Part shown: positions 1-8,764 of the stretch, piece after piece
How the letters are laid out: the number at the start of each line of letters is the position of its first letter
Position numbering within the stretch: the first letter of the stretch is position 1
NCBI GenBank assembly: GCA_002329485.1
Contig: DCTZ01000027.1
Location: 5,741 to 69,740 of the forward strand
Direction of reading: 5' to 3'
DNA from: Caryophanales bacterium UBA1427
Lineage (GTDB): Bacteria > Bacillota_I > Bacilli_A > ML615J-28 > CAG-313
DNA: 64,000 bases
The notes under the pieces: generated by a model
Told to the model about the DNA's origin: nothing
The model's input: the letters and a program-made list of their open reading frames with translations, nothing else
Databases searched by the model: none
Position numbers and translations under genes: made by a program

Positions 1-2392
1 TGAGCAATTCCCCTTCGTAAGTATATGTGTAACCATGTGATACCAAGCCTTCGGTTGTAATTGTGGCATCCGGTACTTGAGCATATTTCAGAATGGCCGG
101 CAGGTAATAATCTATCGGCGTCGGCCGTGTTTCGCTGCCTTTGTCAAATTCTTTGATAGCCTCTCCCAGGGCAATTCTTTCGTCCAAAGAATAATCAGTC
201 GGATCGGAAAAAGCTTCTTTCATTGCGTTCGCAAAGTTGATTAAATCACCCAAGTCGTCCGCATTCCCCGCCAAAACTTCCTTGTTTGTATAGTCGAAAA
301 CAAGTTCTCCGTCTACTTTCGGATTATATTCTTTGAACATTTCTTCCAGACTTTCGTTGATCATTTTGCCGACAATCAAAGTGGTGATTTCGCCCTTGCT
401 TGCTTCAAGCATTAAATTTTCAATTGTATCCGCGGTCAGAGTTTCGATGCCTTCGTCCAACTCTTCGACCATCTCTTTGACGTTTTTGATTATTTCGAAT
501 TCGCCGACCCAATCGATTGTATCAAAATCGATTGCGGATAAATCAACGGAAGCATCGATTTCTTTCACCAAAGATTCCACCACCGTCCGAAAAACCGGTT
601 GCAACAAGGCGCTTCCATTGATTGCGTCGAACAAGTCGCGAAGCTTTTCTTTGCCTTCTTCGGTTTCGAGCGAACTGAAAATCAAATCGAGGTTGAAATC
701 GTCAAGTGAACCGAGTCTGATAAAAGCGATAACGACGTCGGCCAAATTGTTCGGTTCGGTGCTCCAATCGATTTGCGAGAAATCCTGGGATACGCCCCAT
801 TGGTCAAAATGCTTTTGCAAATCGGTCATTTTAAGCAAAAGCGTCAAAAGATCCGCTTCTTTCCCTTGGATTCTGGTCAGTTCAAACGGTTTGGTCATCA
901 ACCGTCTCAAGGCCTCCTCGTTGGTTAAGTCGGCCGAATCGTTGCCTTCGAACAGGCCCAATTCGTAAGCGGCTCTGACGATGTTGGAGATGATTTTGAA
1001 GTTTTTGCCCCAATCGTCTTCGGACATATTTCGTAAGTCGATCAGTTCAATCAAAACGGTCATGTCGACTCCTTCTTTGGTGCCGAATTCCGTTAAGGCT
1101 TTGCTTAATTCTTCGTAAAGCAGGCTTGCCCCGAGCTGCGAAATCAATTGCGATTTGGCAATGGCTTTGCCGAGTTCTTCCATCGCATCGTCAATCGCCG
1201 GAATTGTCAAGCTCTTGCCCGGATCGTCGAAATCGAATTCTCCGACTTCCATCAGATTGGCCACTTTGTTCAGGATTTCGGTTATCGCCGCATTTTCTTT
1301 TTCCCAATCGATTTGTTTCAAGGCTTCGATATCGATGGATGTTTCGTCCAAAATATCGTTGGCATCGAGGTATTCGATTAAAGCCGGCGCAAAGATCGGC
1401 AAAAAGTTATGTTTGGTTAGCAAACCGAACAAAGCGTCTCTTTCGTTGATGATTAAATCGGCAACATCGATTTCACCGTTTTTGCGGTAATCATTCAGGA
1501 TACCCATAGTCGTTTTCATATCGTCAACCAAATAAACGAAATTGATGGTTCCTTGTTTGGTTTTGATGCGGGTGAGGTAACCGAAATACAAAGCGTCGAG
1601 CGGTTTTTCCTTGCCGCCGAAACGGTTTAAAATCCGGCGGATTGTAATCCGGTCGAACTGTTCCAAAACCTTAAAGGCATTTTCGACTTTTTCTTTGTTC
1701 TGTTCGCTTTCCGAAACTATAACTTCACCGGATTGCTGGATTGATTGAGTATCGAAACTGTCCAGCATTTCGTCTTTTAGGCTCATCAAAAGCGAAACCG
1801 GTCCGAAGAGCGGCAAATTAATCAACAAAAAGACGAGCACATATTGCAAGCCGCCGATGCCCATGCCAATCAGACGGGAAAGAATGTTTTTCTTCGGTTT
1901 TTCTTTCTTGCCGTCCGGTCCGTAGGTAGGACGTTCGAAGATTTTGCGCAGAATCAATAAAATCAAATTCAGAAGCGGCGTTACGATAAAAGTACAGAGC
2001 GCAACACCGATATAGAAAACGATAAAGCGGGAAACACTGATGCCGAGCGAAAGCACCAATTGATAAATTTCGCTCGTTTCCGGAAGCGGAACACCGTTAT
2101 TAAATTTTTCCGCCGCCGCATTGGTGACAATTTCCAGCACCGAATTTCCGAGATCGATATTGATAAAACTTGGGAATTGCCAAGTCAGAATTATTTTGGC
2201 AAACAAATCGACAAACACAAACAAAAGGATCAATGGCACGACTCTGGTCAAAAAGCGGAAAATCGATTTCTTCATTCCTCTGACGAAGCCGACCAATAAA
2301 GCTATCACCAAAGATCCGAACACTACCCAATTAAAAATCGTAATCGATAGTTGGACGTCTCTGATTATTTCAGGTGTAATTGACATGCCCAT
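1..2392 (-). CDS. Large membrane protein with CvpA-like N-terminus (C-terminal end cut by window)
   Basis: Reading the minus strand from an ATG at 2392 gives 797 uninterrupted codons that run off the left edge, so the stop is not seen. A second in-frame ATG lies at 2386; an AAGGGA ribosome site precedes both. The first 200 residues hold about four membrane segments (near residues 13-33, 44-66, 115-142 and 170-196), with a Gly-Phe-Val-Arg-Gly turn after the first that recalls the CvpA/colicin-V-production family. The remaining 600 residues are acidic, soluble-looking and predicted helical, rich in Leu, Glu and Asp, with loosely repeating segments. I recognise no enzyme motif. It lies downstream of murA on the same strand but a terminator-like hairpin separates them. 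Function unknown; a membrane-attached helical scaffold is only an inference. Confidence 0.8.
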   Translation of the reverse strand, partial: MGMSITPEIIRDVQLSITIFNWVVFGSLVIALLVGFVRGMKKSIFRFLTRVVPLILLFVFVDLFAKIILTWQFPSFINIDLGNSVLEIVTNAAAEKFNNGVPLPETSEIYQLVLSLGISVSRFIVFYIGVALCTFIVTPLLNLILLILRKIFERPTYGPDGKKEKPKKNILSRLIGMGIGGLQYVLVFLLINLPLFGPVSLLMSLKDEMLDSFDTQSIQQSGEVIVSESEQNKEKVENAFKVLEQFDRITIRRILNRFGGKEKPLDALYFGYLTRIKTKQGTINFVYLVDDMKTTMGILNDYRKNGEIDVADLIINERDALFGLLTKHNFLPIFAPALIEYLDANDILDETSIDIEALKQIDWEKENAAITEILNKVANLMEVGEFDFDDPGKSLTIPAIDDAMEELGKAIAKSQLISQLGASLLYEELSKALTEFGTKEGVDMTVLIELIDLRNMSEDDWGKNFKIISNIVRAAYELGLFEGNDSADLTNEEALRRLMTKPFELTRIQGKEADLLTLLLKMTDLQKHFDQWGVSQDFSQIDWSTEPNNLADVVIAFIRLGSLDDFNLDLIFSSLETEEGKEKLRDLFDAINGSALLQPVFRTVVESLVKEIDASVDLSAIDFDTIDWVGEFEIIKNVKEMVEELDEGIETLTADTIENLMLEASKGEITTLIVGKMINESLEEMFKEYNPKVDGELVFDYTNKEVLAGNADDLGDLINFANAMKEAFSDPTDYSLDERIALGEAIKEFDKGSETRPTPIDYYLPAILKYAQVPDATITTEGLVSHGYTYTYEGELL

Positions 2393-2449
2393 CACTTCCC
2401 TTCATTAGGCAATTTCAAAACAATTAATTCCATGTTTCTTATAATATTT

Positions 2450-2485
2450 TAACAATAAAAAAATGATTTTCATAAGAAAATGCAT
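2450..2485 (-). terminator. Intrinsic terminator after murA
   Basis: Minus-strand hairpin with arms at 2476-2485 and 2463-2471 (one internal mismatch, ATAA-type loop), followed by a U-rich tract complementary to the A run at 2450-2462. It lies just past the murA stop and ahead of the large membrane protein gene. Confidence 0.7.
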
Positions 2486-2501
2486 ATTTTTTATTATCAG
2501 A

Positions 2502-3749
2502 CTAGATTTCTTCGATCAGGAAGCCAATGGATTTAAGTTTTTGAAGCGGGTTTTCGTAGCCTCTCAGCACGTTTTCCACATTCTCCACAATCGTCGAATT
2601 GTCCGCCATCCCCCCGGCCACAAGCAAACCGAAGGCACATCTTAAATCGTGCGCTTTGACTCTTGAGCCTTTCAGCCGGCTTTGATGTATGACGATTCGG
2701 TTTTGGGAGCCGTCGAATTCAATCCGTCCCCCCAGTTTTTTCAGTTCGCCGATATGGCTTATGCGGCCCGGAAAAACGGTATCTTCGATCAACGACTCTC
2801 CTTCCGCCCTAAGCAGCATCACCGAGAGAATCTGCTGTAGATCGGTGGGGAAGAAAGGATACGGACCGATCAAAACATTCACGGGCTTAAGGTTTTCGGC
2901 GCTTTTGATATTAATCGCATCGCCCGTGACTTTGACTTTGGTTTTGGTGGAACGGATTACCGAAATGACGGTTCTTAAAAGACTTTCTTCCACCGGATAA
3001 ACGGTGAGATTGCTGTTGGGAAGGCTCGAAGCCAAAAGCATGTAACTTCCCGCTTCCATTCGGTCAAACAGGATTTTGTGGGTTGTCCCTTTTAGTTTGG
3101 CTACACCGGCAACACTTAAGACTCGTCCGGGTTTTCTTTCGATTTTGGCACCCATTTTGTTAAGCAGTTCGATGATATCCAAGACTTCCGGTTCCAGCGA
3201 AGCGTTTTCGATTAAGGTGGTTCCTTCCAGGCGGCACGAAGCAAACAGCGCGTTGATGGTTCCGCCCACGGTTTCTTTGGCAAAACGCAAACGGTGTTTT
3301 TTGGTTCCTTCGTAAACAATGTGCAAAAATTGACCGTTTTCGGTGACTCTGAATCCCAAGTCCCTAAAAGCTTTCAGATGAAAGTCAATCGGCCGGCTGC
3401 CTAGATTGCATCCTCCGGGATAGCCGATTAAAACTTTTTTCTTTCGGGATAAAAGCGCGCCCATCAGGTAATACGAGGCCCTGATGTCACCCACTTCTTC
3501 GGTCAAAACCTTGTAACTCGGATTTGCCGAACGGATCCGGACGGTGTGATTTTCCAGCGTATATTCGCACCCAATGCTTTTTAAAATCTTCAGCATTTTG
3601 TCGATATCGTCAATCAGCGGAACATTTTCGAGGGTAAGCCACTCTTTGGTGAGGAGACTTGCGCAAAGCGCGGGAAGTGAGGCGTTTTTCGAACCGCTCA
3701 CCAAAAGCTCTCCGTGCACTCCGGCTGTTTTGGACACTTTGACAATCAT
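2502..3749 (-). CDS. murA: UDP-N-acetylglucosamine 1-carboxyvinyltransferase MurA
   Basis: Catalyses transfer of enolpyruvate from PEP to UDP-GlcNAc, the first committed step of peptidoglycan synthesis in the cytoplasm. The 415-residue length is normal for the family. Visible hallmarks are SGSKN with Lys21-Asn22, the GGCNLG-RP loop with the catalytic and fosfomycin-reactive Cys114, FPTDLQ with the substrate-binding Asp, and a late DLR motif. The ATG at 3749 has a GGGGG ribosome site 8 nt upstream. It is divergent from the malic enzyme gene. Its presence argues for a walled cell, against a Mollicute lifestyle. Distinction between MurA1 and MurA2 (MurZ) paralogues cannot be made here. Confidence 0.95.
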   Translation of the reverse strand: MIVKVSKTAGVHGELLVSGSKNASLPALCASLLTKEWLTLENVPLIDDIDKMLKILKSIGCEYTLENHTVRIRSANPSYKVLTEEVGDIRASYYLMGALLSRKKKVLIGYPGGCNLGSRPIDFHLKAFRDLGFRVTENGQFLHIVYEGTKKHRLRFAKETVGGTINALFASCRLEGTTLIENASLEPEVLDIIELLNKMGAKIERKPGRVLSVAGVAKLKGTTHKILFDRMEAGSYMLLASSLPNSNLTVYPVEESLLRTVISVIRSTKTKVKVTGDAINIKSAENLKPVNVLIGPYPFFPTDLQQILSVMLLRAEGESLIEDTVFPGRISHIGELKKLGGRIEFDGSQNRIVIHQSRLKGSRVKAHDLRCAFGLLVAGGMADNSTIVENVENVLRGYENPLQKLKSIGFLIEEI

Positions 3750-3872
3750 AACATCAACCCCCTAAATTTTATTAAACATTTTTTCAACTTATGAGCGATA
3801 CTTGATTTTTATGTTTTTATGCCCTATTTTTTTCGATAATATGATATGATATTACAGAAAAGAGGTTACTTT

Positions 3873-5063
3873 ATGAGTAGTGATGATTTAAAGAATCGCT
3901 CTTTGGCACTGCACAAAAAATACCAGGGAAAAATAAAAATGGGGGCGGTTGCCAAGGTTAAATCCAAAGAAGATTTGAGTTTGCTTTATTCTCCCGGCGT
4001 AGCGTACAGTTCGCTTGCCATCAAAGACAACCCGAGCCTCGCATACGATTATACCTGCAAAGGAAGAATAATTGCGGTCGTTTCGGACGGCAGCGCCGTT
4101 TTGGGCTTGGGCAATATCGGTCCACTCGGAGCGCTTCCCGTCATGGAAGGAAAATGCCTGCTGTTTAAATCGTTCGCGGGAGTGGAAGCGGTGCCGATTT
4201 GTCTCGATACCCAGGACACCGAAGAAATTATTCGGACGGTTAAAATCCTTGCCCCGAATTTTGCCGGGATTAATTTAGAGGATATCAGCGCACCGAGATG
4301 CGTCACAATCGAAAGACGTCTGAAAGAGGAACTGGATATTCCGGTTTTCCACGACGACCAGCACGGCACATCGATTGTGGTGTCCGCGGCTTTACTGAAT
4401 CTTGCCAAACTTTACGGACTCAATTTGTCTGATTTAACCGTGGTATTGTCGGGCACCGGAGCAGCCGGTTCGTCCATCGCCCGCCGAATCAAAAAACTGG
4501 GCATCAAAACCATTTATGCTTACAATGCCCAGGGTGTGGTTAAAAATGCAAACTACGACCGGTACAATTTTGTCGTCCGGGAAATGCTCGATGAAGGAAT
4601 CATCGATTCTTTCGACAAAGAAGGCGCAACCCTCGCCGATTTGATGCCGGAAGCCGATATCTTTGTCGGAGTAAGCGTGGCCGATCTTTTGACGCCGGAA
4701 ATGGTCAAAACGATGAAACGGCGAATCGTTTTCGCTTTGGCCAACCCGAATCCGGAATTGTCGATTGAAAACGCCCAACTATGCGAACCGTTGGTTTATG
4801 CCACCGGAAGAAGCGATCTTCCGAACCAAATCAACAATGTTCTCGCTTTTCCGGGATTGTTCAAAGGTGCCATCGCTGCTCACGCCACCAAGATTACCGA
4901 CGGAATGATTGAAGCAGCCATCCGCGCATTGGCGGGTATCATCAAAGACGAAGAACTTCGTCCCGACTACCTGATTCCCAATCCTTTCGATCAACGGGTA
5001 GCCAAAGTCATCGCCAAAGCTGTCAAAAAACAAGCTATTAAAGAAAACGTTATAAGGAAGTAG
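3873..5063 (+). CDS. NAD(P)-dependent malic enzyme
   Basis: Oxidatively decarboxylates L-malate to pyruvate. The 396-residue protein has the short bacterial architecture without a phosphotransacetylase tail. Seen motifs: a YSPGVA segment near residue 40, the SDGSAVLGLGNIG block, a FHDDQHGT metal-binding motif in the middle, and a Rossmann GTGAAG turn. An earlier ATG at 3846 exists, but the ATG at 3873 has AAAGAGG 7 nt upstream and gives the conserved N-terminus, so 3873 is preferred. Six bases separate it from aspA, with which it likely forms an operon: aspartate to fumarate by AspA, and malate to pyruvate here; the fumarase linking the two is not in the window. Cofactor preference is not decided from sequence. 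Confidence 0.92.
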   Translation: MSSDDLKNRSLALHKKYQGKIKMGAVAKVKSKEDLSLLYSPGVAYSSLAIKDNPSLAYDYTCKGRIIAVVSDGSAVLGLGNIGPLGALPVMEGKCLLFKSFAGVEAVPICLDTQDTEEIIRTVKILAPNFAGINLEDISAPRCVTIERRLKEELDIPVFHDDQHGTSIVVSAALLNLAKLYGLNLSDLTVVLSGTGAAGSSIARRIKKLGIKTIYAYNAQGVVKNANYDRYNFVVREMLDEGIIDSFDKEGATLADLMPEADIFVGVSVADLLTPEMVKTMKRRIVFALANPNPELSIENAQLCEPLVYATGRSDLPNQINNVLAFPGLFKGAIAAHATKITDGMIEAAIRALAGIIKDEELRPDYLIPNPFDQRVAKVIAKAVKKQAIKENVIRK

Positions 5064-5069
5064 GTTAAT

Positions 5070-6494
5070 ATGCGTTATCGAATAGAAACTGATTCACTTG
5101 GGGAAATGCAGGTCCCCGCAGAAGCGTATTACGGTATTCAAACCTTACGCGCCAAAGAAAATTTCCAAATCACGAAACGCGGCATCAACCGCCAAATGAT
5201 TAAAGGCTTGGCCATCGTCAAAAAGGCGGCCGCTAGAGCGAACGCCGATATCGGAATGCTTGACGAAGAAGTCGCCAAAGCCATCATGCTGAGTTGCGAT
5301 GAAATCTTAAACGGACGTTTGCACGGACAGTTCATCACCGATGTCATCCAAGGCGGCGCCGGCACCAGCATGAACATGAACGCCAACGAAGTCATCGCAA
5401 ACCGCGCCAACGAAATGATGGGCGGGGAAAAAGGCAAATACAACTTTGTCCATCCGTTGGACCATGTCAACTTCAGCCAATCGACCAACGACGTAATCCC
5501 GACCGCGGGTAAAATCGCCACCATCCGCCAAACCAAGAAACTGCTGGTGGAACTCAAAAAACTCCAAAACGCCTATTTGGAAAAGATGGTGGAATTAAAC
5601 GATGTCTTCAAACTCGGACGAACCCATCTTCAGGAAGCCGTGCCGATGCGCATGGGCCAGATGTTCGAAGCCCTGGCCAGTCTTTTGGGCCGGGACATCG
5701 ACCGAATCGAACAGGCGATGGACGGTTTGCGTGATATCAACATGGGGGCAACCGCCATCGGAACAGGCTTAAACGCCAATCCGAAATATATTAAAAAAGT
5801 TGTTCAATATATCTCGAAATACACCGGAGAAAATTTCCGAAGCGCCAAAAACCTGATTGACTCGACCCGTCATCTCGATGCGCTTCTTACGATGAGCACA
5901 GCTTTAAAAATTCTGGCCGTCAACCTGTCGAAAACCGCCAACGATTTGCGACTGATGGCAAGCAGCGCTTTCCACGAAATCAACCTGCCGAAAGTGCAGC
6001 CGGGTTCTTCCATTATGCCGGGAAAAGTCAATCCGGTTATTCCGGAAGTCGTCAATCAGGTAGCTTTCTACGTGATGGGGCTTGACGTGACGATTACGAA
6101 AGCCGTGGAAGCCGGCCAACTCGAACTCAATGTATTCGAACCGGTTATTTTCGATTCGCTGTTCGAAATGCTCAATACCTTAAGAAGAGCCGCCCGCACT
6201 CTGCGAGAAAAAGCCATCGAAGGCCTCACCGCCAACTCCGAATACTGCGAATACGTGGTGGAACACAGCCCGATTATCGTAACCGCTCTTTCGCCGCACC
6301 TGGGTTACAACTTAAGCGCAAAAATCGCCCAGGAAGCCATGGAAACCGGCAAGTCGGTGCGCGACATCGTACTCGAAAACAAATACCTGACGGAAATGGA
6401 AGCCAATATCATCTTGGATTTGCATAAGATGACAACCCCTGGCATCAACGGCGAAGAACTGCTCTATCGCAAAAAGACCAAAAAAGAAGAATAA
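5070..6494 (+). CDS. aspA: Aspartate ammonia-lyase
   Basis: Member of the fumarase/aspartase superfamily, converting L-aspartate to fumarate and ammonia. The 474 residues carry YYGIQTLRA near the N-terminus, GTSMNMNANEV, the NFSQSTND substrate loop, and the superfamily signature GSSIMPGKVNP with the catalytic flexible loop Ser. The N-terminal and C-terminal (PGINGEELL) ends resemble Bacillus AnsB aspartase more than class II fumarase, which is why I call it aspartase, though fumarase remains the alternative. It sits between malic enzyme and D-aminopeptidase genes in a probable amino-acid catabolic operon. Confidence 0.88.
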   Translation: MRYRIETDSLGEMQVPAEAYYGIQTLRAKENFQITKRGINRQMIKGLAIVKKAAARANADIGMLDEEVAKAIMLSCDEILNGRLHGQFITDVIQGGAGTSMNMNANEVIANRANEMMGGEKGKYNFVHPLDHVNFSQSTNDVIPTAGKIATIRQTKKLLVELKKLQNAYLEKMVELNDVFKLGRTHLQEAVPMRMGQMFEALASLLGRDIDRIEQAMDGLRDINMGATAIGTGLNANPKYIKKVVQYISKYTGENFRSAKNLIDSTRHLDALLTMSTALKILAVNLSKTANDLRLMASSAFHEINLPKVQPGSSIMPGKVNPVIPEVVNQVAFYVMGLDVTITKAVEAGQLELNVFEPVIFDSLFEMLNTLRRAARTLREKAIEGLTANSEYCEYVVEHSPIIVTALSPHLGYNLSAKIAQEAMETGKSVRDIVLENKYLTEMEANIILDLHKMTTPGINGEELLYRKKTKKEE

Positions 6495-6510
6495 CCGGGG
6501 AGCAGAAAAT

Positions 6511-7329
6511 ATGAAAGTATATATCAGCGTCGATATCGAAGGGGTCGCCGGGATTTGCGATTGGAAAGAAACCGAACTTGGTGACTCATCTTACGCTCCT
6601 TTTCAGATCCAAATGACCAAAGAAACCGCCTCCTGCATCGAAGGTCTGAAAGCCGCTGGCGTTGAGGAAATATATGTACGGGATGCGCACGACAGCGCCC
6701 GGAACTTAATCTTATCAGAACTTCCGAAAGGCATTAAGATTATCCGCGGCTGGGAAAACCATCCCTGCGACATGTTGGCAGGGCTCGACGAAAGTTTTGA
6801 TGCCTGTCTTTTTATCGGCTATCACAGTCCGGCAAGATCAAAGGAAAACCCGTTGTCCCACACGATGAATCTCGGTCACAACCATCTTCTGCTTAACGGG
6901 AAACCAATGAGCGAATTTCACATCAACGCTTATTATGCCAATTCCCTAAATGTTCCCGTAATCATGGTTTCGGGCGACCGGGGTCTATGCGATCTCGTTA
7001 AACAAGAAAACCAAGAAATCCTAACCGTTTCGACCAAGGAAGGCTTGCACGGCGCAGTCATCAGCAAGCATCCCGACGATGTCTGCGAGGAAATCAAAGC
7101 CGCAACAATCGAAGCAGTCAATAAACTCAAGAAAGAAAGCAATAACAAACCGAAGTTTTTCCTTTCTTTGGAAAAACCGGTCGAGGCCGAAATATTTTTC
7201 CGAAAGACTAAGCAGGCTCATCTTGCTTCCTTTTATCCGGGTACCCGAATCGTTAAAGACGACATTGTGGCCTATACCGGAAAAGATATTTGGGACGTAT
7301 TAACCTTTCTGCTCTTTACCGATAAATAA
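6511..7329 (+). CDS. dppA: D-aminopeptidase, M55 family (DppA-like)
   Basis: A 272-residue zinc peptidase of family M55, which releases N-terminal D-amino acids such as D-Ala from short peptides and forms ring-shaped decamers. The start VDIEG gives the metal-binding Asp8 and Glu10; further conserved residues appear in DAHDSARN, IGYHS, and SEFHIN. The ATG at 6511 is preceded by GGGGAG. It is the third gene of the malic enzyme-aspA unit, 16 bp after aspA. No dipeptide ABC transporter follows, unlike the Bacillus dpp operon; the transcript ends in a strong hairpin. A role in recycling wall-derived D-Ala peptides is an inference. Confidence 0.9.
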   Translation: MKVYISVDIEGVAGICDWKETELGDSSYAPFQIQMTKETASCIEGLKAAGVEEIYVRDAHDSARNLILSELPKGIKIIRGWENHPCDMLAGLDESFDACLFIGYHSPARSKENPLSHTMNLGHNHLLLNGKPMSEFHINAYYANSLNVPVIMVSGDRGLCDLVKQENQEILTVSTKEGLHGAVISKHPDDVCEEIKAATIEAVNKLKKESNNKPKFFLSLEKPVEAEIFFRKTKQAHLASFYPGTRIVKDDIVAYTGKDIWDVLTFLLFTDK

Positions 7330-7330
7330 A

Positions 7331-7372
7331 AAAGCAAAGGACCAAAAGTTTTTACTTTTGATCCTTTTTTTA
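7331..7372. terminator. Bidirectional terminator between dppA and the ATP-grasp gene
   Basis: Arms at 7336-7349 and 7354-7367 pair with one mismatch around a TTTT loop. A T run follows on the plus strand and an A run precedes, so it can end transcripts of both convergent genes. Confidence 0.85.
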
Positions 7373-8584
7373 ATAGTAATGAAATTTGAGTTTTTCCAAA
7401 GCTTTCTGCGCGTTTGTTTTGGCTTCTTCGCCTGTTTCCCCGGTCGCAATCACATACGCATAACGGTTTCCGAGATTGATCGGCGGATAGAGTTGCTTGC
7501 CCCGGCGCGGTTTGATAAAAACAAACCGGACCCCCGGAGATTGCGAAACCTGGTTTTTGCCCGTGATTCGCGCCAAAACTCCGCCTCTTTTTACGGTTAA
7601 GTATTGGGCAAAGGTCGGAATCCTGTATTTCGGTTCCAAAGTCACCTTTTCGTCCAATGCCAGATTCAGGGTTTCTTTGACCAAATTGATTCCCAGTCCG
7701 ATTGACAACAATTGATTCATTCCCCCGCCGGAGATCCTTGGGTTCATTTCGATGACTTTCCATTCGCCGTTAAGACAGCGCATTTCCAGATGACACGGAC
7801 CGTTTACCAAACCGAATTTTTCAATAATCTTTTTCACATCGGCTTTCAGTTTTCGGTAATTTTCCGTTTCGTCCTCGGTTACAAGATTATACCCCGTAAC
7901 GATGAAATGGTTTCGGTTGATCATGATTTCCTGCTCGATGATGGCTATGATATTGATTGTACCGTTGGTTGCCAGTACTTCCACGATAACCTGACGGCCA
8001 TCGATAAATTCTTCGGCCAAGACATTCCCGCGGGGATAATTTCGCAAAAGCCTGTTTAAAAACCGGCGATAATCTTCTTTCGTTTTGCACAGGAAAACAT
8101 CGCGCGAACCGTTTGATTCCACATATTTCAAAACGAGGGGAAGCATCGCTTCGGCCTTCTTTTCCGTTTGCTCGCGGTTTTTTGCATTTACGACCAGATA
8201 CCGGGGATTGTATGGTGTATCTTCCAACACTTCCCGGGTAACGAGTTTATTCTCCATTTTATATAAAGCCGAAGCGGTAAAACTTTCCAGACGGTTTTCT
8301 TCGGAAAGTTGAGCCGCCAAACCGCAGTAAGGATCCACAAAACTGACGATGGCGTAAATCGCATGGTTTTGTGCTTTCAGGGTCATGATGGCGTTACGCA
8401 CTTCCGGCGGATAATCCAAGTCGACATAATACATTAAGCTTACCTCGGGAAACTCGCTTTGCTTTTTGATGTGCTCCGTGTTTTTGGTCAGCAGGCAAGT
8501 GACATACCCCATTTCCTGGGCTGTGCGCAAAGCATCGCGGCTGGAGCCGGATTTCATTGTTCCCAAAAAAACAACGGTTTTGAT
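7370..8584 (-). CDS. ATP-grasp domain protein with probable AUC start
   Basis: A 404-residue stand-alone ATP-grasp ligase related to the carbamoyl-phosphate-synthase large-chain group. It has an N-terminal Rossmann-like strand (TVVFLGT), a central ATP-grasp fold with PLVLKYVES and the Mg-binding EMNPRISGGGMN motif near residue 290, and a C-terminal closing domain. No ATG, GTG or TTG gives the full first beta strand: the first is a TTG at 8566, inside that strand. An ATC at 8584 directly follows an in-frame TAA, restores the strand, and has AAAGGGGG 8 nt upstream, so I place the start there. It is divergent from a second ATP-grasp gene. Substrate unknown; YheC/YheD-type relatives in Bacillus are spore-coat associated. 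Fold is clear, function is not. Confidence 0.82.
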   Translation of the reverse strand: MKTVVFLGTMKSGSSRDALRTAQEMGYVTCLLTKNTEHIKKQSEFPEVSLMYYVDLDYPPEVRNAIMTLKAQNHAIYAIVSFVDPYCGLAAQLSEENRLESFTASALYKMENKLVTREVLEDTPYNPRYLVVNAKNREQTEKKAEAMLPLVLKYVESNGSRDVFLCKTKEDYRRFLNRLLRNYPRGNVLAEEFIDGRQVIVEVLATNGTINIIAIIEQEIMINRNHFIVTGYNLVTEDETENYRKLKADVKKIIEKFGLVNGPCHLEMRCLNGEWKVIEMNPRISGGGMNQLLSIGLGINLVKETLNLALDEKVTLEPKYRIPTFAQYLTVKRGGVLARITGKNQVSQSPGVRFVFIKPRRGKQLYPPINLGNRYAYVIATGETGEEAKTNAQKALEKLKFHYY

Positions 8585-8711
8585 TTATATAGCCCCCTTT
8601 TTTAAAGATTGCCTTAAAACGCAACCTCTAATTTACAATATGAAGCAATCCTTAATAAGCATGTGACAATACCCTCCTTTTATCAAAAAACCTTTTGTTA
8701 GTTTCGCCGAT

Positions 8712-8747
8712 ACCGGTTTCGCTTAACTTCATAAAATAGTAGCGAAA
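8712..8747 (+). promoter_or_regulatory. Inverted repeat and possible mother-cell-type promoter
   Basis: Upstream of the plus-strand ATP-grasp gene, TTTCGCT (8717-8723) and AGCGAAA (8741-8747) form a 7-bp inverted repeat with a 17-nt spacer. The spacer region contains CATAAAATA (8730-8738), and an AC dinucleotide at 8712-8713 lies 16 nt before it, matching the loose AC-N16-CATANNNTA pattern of sigma-K promoters. The consensus is short, so chance is a serious alternative. The repeat could be an operator or an RNA hairpin just before the ribosome site at 8751-8757. Confidence 0.3.
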
Positions 8748-8764
8748 GTAAGAGGTGTTAAAAA

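Noticed and set aside
333..1490. Several open frames on the plus strand in the first 1.5 kb
   Set aside because: They are serine/leucine-rich shadows of the long minus-strand membrane protein, which is open through the whole region.
3846..3872. Longer start for malic enzyme at ATG 3846
   Set aside because: It lies ahead of the AAAGAGG ribosome site; the ATG at 3873 has correct spacing and the expected N-terminus.
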